Assembly (NCBI GenBank): GCA_900543795.1
Contig: UQSH01000013.1
Location: 1-36,881, forward strand
Origin: an uncultured Oscillospiraceae bacterium
GTDB lineage: Bacteria; Bacillota; Clostridia; Oscillospirales; Acutalibacteraceae
Reading direction: 5' to 3'
Length of the DNA stretch: 36,881 bases
Both the position numbers and the translations under genes were made by a program. Shown here piece after piece: positions 25,160-32,538 of this stretch (the stretch's first letter is position 1; the number at the start of each line of letters is the position of its first letter). The notes below the pieces were generated by a model. The model saw only the letters and a program-made list of their open reading frames with translations. It was not told the origin of the DNA and did no database searches.

Positions 25160-25226
25160 CACCGCTAAATTATATGCATCACTCCTTGTACTTTTTCCGT
25201 AACATATCTGAAATGTTGCACAAAAA

Positions 25227-25259
25227 AAGACGGTGTCAATTTTGTATTGATTCCGTCTT
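25227..25259 (-). terminator. Terminator of the LytTR/kinase operon
   Basis: On the minus strand AAGACGG and CCGTCTT (25259-25253 and 25233-25227) enclose a nested TCAAT/ATTGA pair and are followed by a run of U (plus-strand A's 25222-25226). It isolates the kinase operon from sigK. Confidence 0.85.
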
Positions 25260-25291
25260 AATTTGGTTTGAATTAAGGTTTGTTTATAGAT

Positions 25292-26674
25292 TTAAAAAAA
25301 TCTTGTGGTTAAGTCAAAATTCGGAGAAGTGGTGTTGTTTGAGGCTTTTTTGTTTTGCAGGTATGTTTCTGTAAACCAAATATCATTTTCCTGCCATGAA
25401 ACAAATTCTCCGCCGTATCGTGAAACTGTTTCCTTTATAATACCAATACCGTTTCCGTGTTCTTTAGATTTTACCTTGCTTTTTGTATTTTCTTTGAATC
25501 GGTTTTGGCTTTTTATTAAAATTTGTTTACTGTTTATTTCAATGTTAATTTTACATACTCTGTTTTCTTCAAGAGAATAAACTGCATTTAAAGCATTGTC
25601 TATTATGTTGCCTAAAAGCCTGCATAAATCATAATCATCAGGCAAAACGGAAAAATTTTCAGAAATTTCGGTATTAAGCAAGATTTTGTTTTTCTCTGCC
25701 TGACGCATTTTCATATAGATTATAGTGTTTATGGTTTCATTTGAACAAATTGTAAAGCCGGAGATTCCCGTTAGATCCTCTGTTGTATCATTCAAAATAG
25801 CAATTGCCTTTTCAGGCTTTCCTATTTCAATGAAGCCTTTTGCAGTTGTTATTATGTTTGCTAAATCATGCTTGATTTTTCGAAACTCTTGCTTTTCGTC
25901 TTTTAGCATCATCATCTGCTGGTAATCAAGTTTGTTTTTAAGAAGTTCTTTTTCAATTTGAATGTTTTTTTCTTCAACCTTTTCTATATGATCAACTATG
26001 AAAATTATAGAAAAGTCAAAAATTAAGCAGATTATCGCAAAAATAACAATCATAATTTCAGCAGATGTTTTAGCGTGGCTGTTTAACATAGAGTCGGAGA
26101 GTCCGAATGCTGCAAATGATTGATAAATTGAAAAAATATGAGTAATAGGAAAAAAATAGAAAAGACAAAGTTTCGCTTTGTATGAAAAAGATTCTGTTGT
26201 TTTTGTTTGGATAAGTTTAATAATTGTAATGAATATAAAATGAACAGAAAAAATGGTTAATGAAAATAAAATAAAATCAACCAGGCTGATTTCGTAAGAA
26301 AGAGCATTGCTTAGGTCAAATCCGAAAAACAAACCTCTCAAAAGTTCATAAACAAGAGAACCAATAATATAAGAACAAAGGGAAAAGATTATCGAAAAAA
26401 TCTTAGGAAAAAGCTTTCCTGTGCAAACAATCAAGCATATTGCAAACTGTAAGGAATAATATAATAACATTATTACATATTCATTATTTTGTGTTGCAAA
26501 TTGAAGCGTTATGTAAGAAAACAGCATGCTTGATCCCACAAGCGAAAGAAATGTAATAAGTGTGTTGTATTTATCTTTCAAAACAGTGTGAACAATATTG
26601 AATGTTAGCAAAGCTCTAACAATATGAAGAATCCAAGTCCAAGGAAAAAATTCATTCAATTTAACGATAACCAT
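25292..26674 (-). CDS. AgrC-like sensor histidine kinase (GHKL, HPK10 type)
   Basis: 460 residues: six or so membrane helices in residues 1-228 (no large extracellular domain, as in peptide-sensing AgrC/ComD kinases), a linker coiled coil (about 230-262), the phospho-acceptor helix EFRKIKHDLANII with H269, the N-box NIIDNALNAV (356-365), and the G-box GNGIGI (407-412). It should phosphorylate the LytTR regulator whose gene lies 13 bases upstream. No AgrB-type protease or peptide precursor gene was found, so the signal is unknown. The ATG follows a CGGAG ribosome site. Base composition is AT-rich like the divergent RyR/TIR genes. Confidence 0.9.
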   Translation of the reverse strand: MVIVKLNEFFPWTWILHIVRALLTFNIVHTVLKDKYNTLITFLSLVGSSMLFSYITLQFATQNNEYVIMLLYYSLQFAICLIVCTGKLFPKIFSIIFSLCSYIIGSLVYELLRGLFFGFDLSNALSYEISLVDFILFSLTIFSVHFIFITIIKLIQTKTTESFSYKAKLCLFYFFPITHIFSIYQSFAAFGLSDSMLNSHAKTSAEIMIVIFAIICLIFDFSIIFIVDHIEKVEEKNIQIEKELLKNKLDYQQMMMLKDEKQEFRKIKHDLANIITTAKGFIEIGKPEKAIAILNDTTEDLTGISGFTICSNETINTIIYMKMRQAEKNKILLNTEISENFSVLPDDYDLCRLLGNIIDNALNAVYSLEENRVCKINIEINSKQILIKSQNRFKENTKSKVKSKEHGNGIGIIKETVSRYGGEFVSWQENDIWFTETYLQNKKASNNTTSPNFDLTTRFF

Positions 26675-26687
26675 AGTTACTCCGAAC

Positions 26688-27401
26688 TCAAATATTTAAC
26701 AAATAGTTTTCATAGATTTTTATAATCTGTTTGTATTTCTTTGGAGGAATTGGTATTGTTTCTCCTGAAACAATAGTAAATTTGTGCGGTTCATAGCCGG
26801 TGATGTGATTCATATTAATCATATAGCTTTTGTGGCACCTTAAAAAGCTTGCAGGAAGCCTTTCGGAATAATCCCTTAAGCTTGAATAAATAGTAATATT
26901 ATCATTATCCTTAAAATGCAATGTAATATTATTGTCAAATGTTTCTATGTAAAGAATTTCTTGGGAATTAATGGTAACTCTTTTGCTTCCCAATCTAACT
27001 GTTGTTAGATTGGGGTCTTTTTTTGTCGTGTTACGCAAGGCACGCTTTATTGCCCTCACAAAACTTTCATCTGTCATTCGAGATTTAACAAGGAAATAAC
27101 AGCAATTGGTTTCCGAAATGTTATAGGCGCACTGAGGGAACGAGGTCATAAAAATAATTTGTGTATATTTGTTCTTGATGTTTTCAATTGACCAATCCAT
27201 TGAATTTATATCATTTACCATTATGTCCAAAAAAACAATATCCGTTTTATTGTTTTCAAGATGAATCATTAAATCATCAAGATTGCTATAGCACTTAATA
27301 AAACATTCCATACAAAAATATTTTTGTATGCATTGTTGAATTTTGAAAGTTAAAATTTCGTGATAAGATAGATTATCATCACAAATTACAATATTAATCA
27401 T
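26688..27401 (-). CDS. LytTR-family response regulator
   Basis: 237 residues. A receiver domain at 1 to about 120 has the acidic pair D8/D9 (VICDDN), the phospho-acceptor D59 (IVFLDIMV) and a threonine/serine switch (FMTSF). A LytTR DNA-binding domain follows at about 133-235 (LYIETFDNNITLHF, then FLRCHKSYMINMNHI). It is the first gene of a minus-strand operon with the AgrC-like kinase. Such regulators bind paired direct repeats upstream of target promoters; the divergent RyR/TIR pair is the nearest candidate target. The ribosome site is GGGGAT, close to ATG. Confidence 0.92.
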   Translation of the reverse strand: MINIVICDDNLSYHEILTFKIQQCIQKYFCMECFIKCYSNLDDLMIHLENNKTDIVFLDIMVNDINSMDWSIENIKNKYTQIIFMTSFPQCAYNISETNCCYFLVKSRMTDESFVRAIKRALRNTTKKDPNLTTVRLGSKRVTINSQEILYIETFDNNITLHFKDNDNITIYSSLRDYSERLPASFLRCHKSYMINMNHITGYEPHKFTIVSGETIPIPPKKYKQIIKIYENYLLNI

Positions 27402-27439
27402 ACTATCCCCATAAATCAGTAAATATAATGATATTCTAT

Positions 27440-27467
27440 ATTATATCATATTTATATACAAAAACAA
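27440..27467 (-). promoter_or_regulatory. Promoter of the LytTR/kinase operon
   Basis: On the minus strand TTGTTT (27467-27462), a 16-base spacer and consensus TATAAT (27445-27440) with extended -10 TGA. Confidence 0.6.
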
Positions 27468-27484
27468 AGCTTTTTACACCGCAT

Positions 27485-27525
27485 AATCAGTCCGTTGCCA
27501 CGATTATATTGTAAATCAGACTGTA
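27485..27525 (+). promoter_or_regulatory. Direct repeats before the RyR/TIR genes
   Basis: AATCAGTCCGTT (27485-27496) and AATCAGACTGTA (27514-27525) match at 9 of 12 positions, 29 bases apart. A third AATCAG is at 27414-27419. The first repeat lies upstream of the candidate -35 and the second in its spacer. They are possible sites for the LytTR regulator, but the match to known LytTR sites is weak. Confidence 0.3.
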
Positions 27526-27538
27526 TTTTTAGTAATAT
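27509..27538 (+). promoter_or_regulatory. Candidate promoter of the RyR/TIR genes
   Basis: TTGTAA (27509-27514), an 18-base spacer and TAATAT (27533-27538). Only a moderate match, as expected if an activator is needed. Confidence 0.4.
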
Positions 27539-27576
27539 TCTAATATATATATTAAAATATTCATTAGAGGCTAATT

Positions 27577-29331
27577 ATGATATTTAACATTTGTTTTTTT
27601 ATTTCAATAGCTGTTTTTATTGTTGGAATTGCTTTATCAATTAAGATTCACAATAAAAGTAACGGAATCAATAATTCGTTTTATTGTGCAGCAATAACTG
27701 TTTTCCTTTCAGCAGTAATTGTTTTTTTACCTATCTATAGTCAGGTGTTTGACAATAATATATTAGGTGTTATTAAAATTTGTCTTTTATCGGTTCACAA
27801 TACAATTAGGTTGTTTATAGTTGACGGTGAGTTTAGTATTGTAACTGATTATTTAGATACAAATTGCTTTGTTTACCAGCCATATTCAATTTTTGCTGCG
27901 GTGCTTTTTGTGTTGGCGCCCTTATTAACATTCAGTGTTGTTTTATCTTTCTTCAAAAATATTTTTTCTTATCAAAAGATTTTATTAAATTATAATTCGG
28001 AGCTTTGCGTTTTTTCGGAATTAAACGAAAAGTCTTTGGCACTTGCAAAAAGTCTGGCAGAAAGCAATAATAAAAGATTTTTTGTTTTTAATGATGTATT
28101 TGATAATGGTGGTGAAATGTCTTTTGAGTTAACTAATGAAGCAAAAAAAATCAATTCAATATGCTTAAAAAAAGATATTACTGCATTTAAATTGGATATG
28201 CACAATAAAAAATCACGTGTTTCATTTTTTATTATAGGAGAAAACGATACCGAAAACATTGAACAATGCGTATTTTTGATTGATAATTTTAAAAACAGAG
28301 AAAACACTGATATTTATATTTTTTCAAATTCTCTTGATAGCGAGCTTCTTCTCGGTTCGGCAGATAAAGGGAAAATTAAATTGAGAAGAATAAACGAAAT
28401 TGAATCAATTATTTTTCGCAATTTTTATGAAAATGGCGAAAAGCTTTTTGATAATGCCGTTGATAGTGAAAATTGCAAAAAAATATCCGCTCTTATTTTA
28501 GGCTCCGGCAGTTACGGAAAAGAAGTCTTAAAGCTCTTAACTTGGCTTTGTCAAATGGATGGATATAGATTGTATATTGATTTGTTTGATCAAAATGATA
28601 ATGTGGTAAGCAAACTAAATGCGGAATGTCCTGAGCTACTAAATGATGTCCATAACGGATATTTTGAGGATTATGAGGATGCACAGTATAGCATCAATAT
28701 TCATCAGGGTATAGAATATGAGTCCAAGGAATTTTTAGAACAAATGTTGCTTTTAAAAGATATTTCCTATGTTTTCGTTGCCCTTGGCAATGATGAACAA
28801 AATATTAAAGCGGCATATAAAATCCGATCAACTCTTGCTAAAAACGGAATATATCCTCAAATACAAACGGTTGTTTATAGTTCAAAAAAGAAAAACGCAC
28901 TTTCAAAAGCAACTATATTTAATAAGCAAAAAATCGATATAGATTTTATCGGAGATTTTGAATCAACATATAAAGAAAGAGTTTTCTTGAAATCCGATAT
29001 TGAAAAATTAGCCCTTGATCGTCATTTGAAATGGGGAGAGGAAGAAACTTTTTGGAAATATGAGTATAATTATCGTTCTTCCACGGCAAGTGTTTTGCAT
29101 AAAAAAATGAGGTCTCATTGCAACATCCCGGGCGCAGATAAGCCTGTTGATGCACGTAGTGATGATGAAAAATTAATTATAAGGAAACTTGAGCATCGTC
29201 GCTGGAATGCATATATGAGGTCAGAGGGATATTCTTACTCAAAAATTCGAAATGATATGGCTAAACAGCACAATTGTTTGGTTAAGTTTAGCGAGCTTTC
29301 ACTTAAAGATCAATTGAAAGACGATGATTAA
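27577..29331 (+). CDS. Membrane protein with tandem Rossmann-like domains and C-terminal RyR domain
   Basis: 584 residues. Hydrophobic segments at 1-22, 33-53 and 102-125 (plus a weaker one near 62-82) anchor it in the membrane. A first Rossmann-like region starts at 140 (ELCVFSELNEKSLALAKSL). A second, TrkA-N-like, has a clear dinucleotide loop LILGSGSYGKEVL (309-314) and later YVFVALGNDEQN. The last 50 residues are a RyR domain (LEHRRWNAYMRSEGY, then HNCLVKFSELSLKDQLKDDD), a small ligand-binding module named after ryanodine receptors and found in bacterial conflict and signalling proteins. No K+-channel filter (GYG) is seen. AGAGG (27566-27570) precedes the ATG. The TIR-LRR gene starts 29 bases after it. 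A role as nucleotide or NAD-derivative sensor is inference. Confidence 0.75.
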   Translation: MIFNICFFISIAVFIVGIALSIKIHNKSNGINNSFYCAAITVFLSAVIVFLPIYSQVFDNNILGVIKICLLSVHNTIRLFIVDGEFSIVTDYLDTNCFVYQPYSIFAAVLFVLAPLLTFSVVLSFFKNIFSYQKILLNYNSELCVFSELNEKSLALAKSLAESNNKRFFVFNDVFDNGGEMSFELTNEAKKINSICLKKDITAFKLDMHNKKSRVSFFIIGENDTENIEQCVFLIDNFKNRENTDIYIFSNSLDSELLLGSADKGKIKLRRINEIESIIFRNFYENGEKLFDNAVDSENCKKISALILGSGSYGKEVLKLLTWLCQMDGYRLYIDLFDQNDNVVSKLNAECPELLNDVHNGYFEDYEDAQYSINIHQGIEYESKEFLEQMLLLKDISYVFVALGNDEQNIKAAYKIRSTLAKNGIYPQIQTVVYSSKKKNALSKATIFNKQKIDIDFIGDFESTYKERVFLKSDIEKLALDRHLKWGEEETFWKYEYNYRSSTASVLHKKMRSHCNIPGADKPVDARSDDEKLIIRKLEHRRWNAYMRSEGYSYSKIRNDMAKQHNCLVKFSELSLKDQLKDDD

Positions 29332-29360
29332 ATATATGGAAAGGTTTAAAGCTATCTGAT

Positions 29361-31295
29361 ATGAACGAGATTTTTATAAGCTACAAAGCAGAAGAATTTG
29401 ACGATGCAAAAAATGTTAAAATTGCCTTGGAAGAAAGCGGAATAAGCTGCTGGATGGCGCCAATGAGTATCAAGGGCGGATCAAGCTATGCCAGCGAAAT
29501 TCCGAAAGCTATAAGATCATGTAAAATATTTGTTCTGATTTTATCTGAAAAAGCTCAATCTTCAAATTGGATTCCCAGGGAACTTGATCAGGCGATAAAC
29601 GAGAATAAGATAGTTATGCCTTTTATGATAGAAAACTGCACTTTAAAGGATGAGTTTGCATTTTACTTGTCAAATGTTCAGCGATATAATGCTTACGAAA
29701 GCAAAAGTGATGCTCTTGAAAAAATGATATGTGAGATATGCACTGTTCTTGGCATAGAGAGAAAAATCCCGGTTGATTCAAGTACCCAAAACAAACCCGA
29801 ACCCGAACCGATTATTTCTGATTTATCAGATAATAAAAGTAAAAAGAAAAAATCCAAAACTGTTAAAAGTAAAAAAACAACATCTAAAAACAAATTACTA
29901 AAGATTGCATCATTTGTTGCGGTGTTTGCTATTGCTATATCGGTTTTGTCTGCAGTTTTATATAAATTTAGTTTTGTTGAAATAGCAGGTGAAAAGGTTA
30001 AAAAGAATACATATTCTATAAATTTCATTGAGCCAAAATCTTTAAGTGAAGAAGATATTGATAAAATCACGATGCTGAAAAATCTCAGTTCGGTTAATCT
30101 TGATGCTTGTGAGCTGCCGCAGGGTTCTTTGCAAAAGCTTGTTAATCTTGATGTGCTTTCTCTTTCTCTAAATGGTTGCGGACTGACAGATTCTGAGTTT
30201 TCTTCGGTTGATTTTTCGAATTCAAAAATAACTACATTTTATTTTTGCGATAATGATATAAGTGATTTAACTGTTCTTGATAAAACAACAAATCTTAAAA
30301 AGCTTTATATTGATGACACTACTGTCAGCAATTTATCATTTGCGTCAAATTTGAATTTAGAAGTATTCTCAGCCAATAATTGCTCAATTTCAGATTTCAG
30401 CGGTTTGTCGTCAAACACCGAAATTCGTGAGCTATACCTAAACGGTACTTCTTTATCATCACTTGATTTTCTGAAAGAATCCGGAAGCAAGTTAGAAATA
30501 ATCAGCTTGAATGACAACAAATTAAAAGATTTTACAGGATTGGAAAAGTCAATTTATATAGAGGAGATATATGCCTCAAATAATAATTTGGAATCATTAA
30601 ACGGCCTCCAAAACACCTCATTGTTGAGAATTGTTAATTTGAATAACAATTCAATCGGCGATTTTTCTTATATTTCAAATTCTTTAAAATGTTTAACAGA
30701 AATTTATTTAATTGATAATAATGCAAAAAGTGTTGACTTTCTTTACGGTGCAGAAAACCTTAAATGTGTTTATATTGATTCAAATTATATAAACACTCTT
30801 GAGCCGCTTTCTATGTGTGCCAACTTAACAGAGGTGTCGGCAAAAAATAATAAGCTTACAAATACCGAAGGACTTGAAAACAGTCTTGGAATTGAATATC
30901 TTAATTTATCGAATAATGAAATTTCAAATATTGAATCTATCTCCTCAATTTCCTTTAACAGTGAATTTGAGTCAATGACATTGTTCTTGGAAAATAATAA
31001 TTTAGAAAAGCTTGTCTTGCCTAATGTTAAATTCGCCTTGTTAAGCGTATTTGGTAACAGTATCAAAGACTATTCGTTTATTGCAGATATTGATTGCTCT
31101 TCAATAATAACCGATTATTTCGATGTTAGCTTTATAGAAAACGCAGCAGATTGTGGATTTTCTCAAATATATATTGTTGACTGTCCGCTTTCAAAACAGG
31201 TGGAAATCAGTAACCTTTTCGGCGAATACAGAATTAATTTTTCCGATAAAGAAAAAGCAGAGGAAATTGTATCCGGTTTCATTAAGAAAATTTAA
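29361..31295 (+). CDS. TIR - transmembrane - leucine-rich-repeat protein
   Basis: 644 residues in three parts. Residues 1 to about 133 are a TIR domain (EIFISYKAEEFDDA, GISCWMAPMSIKGGSSYASE, VLILSEKAQSSNWIPREL); Glu74 lies where TIR NAD-cleaving enzymes carry the catalytic glutamate. A basic Lys/Ser linker (159-178) leads to one membrane helix (179-201). From about 229 come some 14 leucine-rich repeats of about 22 residues (LKKLYIDDTTVSNLSF, LTEIYLIDNNAKSVDFL). The positive-inside rule puts TIR in the cytoplasm and the repeats outside: a Toll-like receptor layout in reverse order. Ribosome site is weak and distant (AAGG, 29341-29344), so translation may be coupled to the RyR gene 29 bases upstream. 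Sensing by LRRs and NAD cleavage are inference. Confidence 0.85.
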   Translation: MNEIFISYKAEEFDDAKNVKIALEESGISCWMAPMSIKGGSSYASEIPKAIRSCKIFVLILSEKAQSSNWIPRELDQAINENKIVMPFMIENCTLKDEFAFYLSNVQRYNAYESKSDALEKMICEICTVLGIERKIPVDSSTQNKPEPEPIISDLSDNKSKKKKSKTVKSKKTTSKNKLLKIASFVAVFAIAISVLSAVLYKFSFVEIAGEKVKKNTYSINFIEPKSLSEEDIDKITMLKNLSSVNLDACELPQGSLQKLVNLDVLSLSLNGCGLTDSEFSSVDFSNSKITTFYFCDNDISDLTVLDKTTNLKKLYIDDTTVSNLSFASNLNLEVFSANNCSISDFSGLSSNTEIRELYLNGTSLSSLDFLKESGSKLEIISLNDNKLKDFTGLEKSIYIEEIYASNNNLESLNGLQNTSLLRIVNLNNNSIGDFSYISNSLKCLTEIYLIDNNAKSVDFLYGAENLKCVYIDSNYINTLEPLSMCANLTEVSAKNNKLTNTEGLENSLGIEYLNLSNNEISNIESISSISFNSEFESMTLFLENNNLEKLVLPNVKFALLSVFGNSIKDYSFIADIDCSSIITDYFDVSFIENAADCGFSQIYIVDCPLSKQVEISNLFGEYRINFSDKEKAEEIVSGFIKKI

Positions 31296-31469
31296 CGAAA
31301 TTTAAGATTTAAAAGGTGCTGAAAAATAGTCAAGAATTTTTTGGGTCAGCTTCTAAAATCTTTCAGAATACTATGCCGTCAAAACAGACCAAGGCAGTTT
31401 GCAAATATATATTTTCTTGATGCCGTTGTTTAATACGGTGTTAGCCGGATAGGTTTTTTTCATCTCGGA
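31296..31469 (+). other. Gene-free stretch after the TIR-LRR gene with hairpins
   Basis: No ORF or known element was recognised. AAGATTT (31304-31310) with GCTGA (31318-31322) can pair with TCAGC (31346-31350) and AAATCTT (31356-31362), an interrupted long hairpin. Further on, CCGT/ACGG (around 31422-31438) makes a small hairpin before a TTTTTTT run (31454-31460), a possible terminator. It could be a decayed end of a mobile element or a non-coding RNA; nothing decides this. Confidence 0.3.
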
Positions 31470-31498
31470 TTGAATACATAGTAAATATGTGCTATTAT
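31470..31498 (+). promoter_or_regulatory. Promoter of the EamA-type transporter gene
   Basis: TTGAAT (31470-31475), a 17-base spacer and TATTAT (31493-31498) with extended -10 TGC. Confidence 0.6.
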
Positions 31499-31518
31499 GT
31501 TTTTTGGAGATGAGGAAT

Positions 31519-32385
31519 ATGTGGATTTTATCGGCGGTGCTTTCTGCGTTTTTTGCAGGGCTGACCTCGATTTTTGCAAAGTGCGGAATTAAGAAAACCG
31601 ATTCCGATGTTGCAACTGCGTTAAGAACAACGGTTGTGTTGCTTTTTTCTTGGATAATGGTTTTTATCGTTGGATCGCAAAATCAAATTCCGTCAATCAG
31701 TTCAAGGTCGTTTCTTTTTTTGATATTGTCGGGTGCGGCAACCGGTGCCTCTTGGCTTTGCTATTTTAAGGCGCTCTCCTGCGCAGATGTAAATAAGGTT
31801 GTTCCTATTGATAAGTCAAGCACGGTTATTTCCGTTATGCTTGCAATTCTCCTGCTCGGAGAAACGGATAACCTTGCTGTAAAGCTTATTGCAACCGCTC
31901 TCATAAGCGTAGGTATATTTTTGATGGTTGAAAAGAAGGCTTCCGAGCAAAAGCAGGAGAAGCGTCAATGGGTGATTTATGCCACGCTTTCCGCTGTGTT
32001 TGCGGCGTTGACCTCCGTTCTTGCCAAAATCGGTATAGACGGTGTTGAATCAAATCTTGCAACGGCGGTCAGAACCTGCGTCGTTCTCGTTATGGCGTGG
32101 CTCATCGTTTTAATAAAAGGCAATCGAAATCAAGTTAAAAATATTGATAAAAAAGAACTTGCTTTTATTATAATATCAGGTGTGCTGACAGGTGCCTCTT
32201 GGCTATTCTATTACAGTGCTATTAAGCACGGTAAGGTCAGCGTTGTTGTTCCCATTGATAAATTGAGCATTATTGTTTCAATAGCATTTTCATATATAGC
32301 ATTCAAGGAAAAACTCAGTAAAAAAGCGTTCATCGGACTTGCTCTTATGGTGTCCGGAACGCTGATAATGGCAATATTTACATAG
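31519..32385 (+). CDS. EamA-family (DMT superfamily) transporter
   Basis: 288 residues, ten hydrophobic helices in two very similar halves: SAVLSAFFAGLTSIFAKCGI with TALRTTVVL in the first, and ATLSAVFAALTSVLAKIGI with TAVRTCVVL in the second. Both halves also share TGASWL and VVPIDK. This marks the EamA duplication and suggests little divergence since. The family exports metabolites or amino acids; the substrate is unknown. The open frame begins upstream, but ATG 31519, 9 bases after GGAG (31506-31509), fits best; ATG 31510 abuts that site. It has its own promoter, so it is not part of the TIR operon. Confidence 0.88.
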   Translation: MWILSAVLSAFFAGLTSIFAKCGIKKTDSDVATALRTTVVLLFSWIMVFIVGSQNQIPSISSRSFLFLILSGAATGASWLCYFKALSCADVNKVVPIDKSSTVISVMLAILLLGETDNLAVKLIATALISVGIFLMVEKKASEQKQEKRQWVIYATLSAVFAALTSVLAKIGIDGVESNLATAVRTCVVLVMAWLIVLIKGNRNQVKNIDKKELAFIIISGVLTGASWLFYYSAIKHGKVSVVVPIDKLSIIVSIAFSYIAFKEKLSKKAFIGLALMVSGTLIMAIFT

Positions 32386-32439
32386 TGAATCGTACAAACT
32401 AATTAAGATTAAAAAGCTCCTGTTTGTATTAAAACCGAT

Positions 32440-32501
32440 ATAATCCCCTTAACGCAGTCTTGAAGCATTCTCTTTTTAGGTGGCTGCTTTAAGGGGATTA
32501 T
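32440..32501. terminator. Terminator between the EamA and CDF genes
   Basis: ATAATCCCCTTAACGCAG (32440-32457) pairs with CTGCTTTAAGGGGATTAT (32484-32501) with small mismatches and a 26-base loop, followed by TTATTT. It lies between converging genes; the loop is longer than usual. Confidence 0.6.
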
Positions 32502-32538
32502 TTATTTGCCTCTGCGATTAATCTTTTGCGTCAGAGCA

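Noticed and set aside
25163..25185. CATATAAT as a sigma-E-type -10 box for sigK
   Set aside because: It lies only about nine bases before the start codon, and no matching -35 element is found at the right distance.
25163..25291. Possible AgrD-like peptide gene near the AgrC-like kinase
   Set aside because: The gap contains only the kinase terminator and sigK upstream DNA; no short ORF with a Cys-containing precursor was found.
27577..29331. Reading the RyR/Rossmann protein as a K+ channel or Trk uptake subunit
   Set aside because: The dinucleotide fold recalls TrkA, but no GYG selectivity filter or pore helix is seen, and the RyR end points to sensing.
29693..30070. 125-codon minus-strand open frame inside the TIR-LRR gene
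   Set aside because: It lies opposite the firm TIR/linker/helix coding sequence, lacks a ribosome site, and its text is a shadow of Lys/Asp-rich codons.
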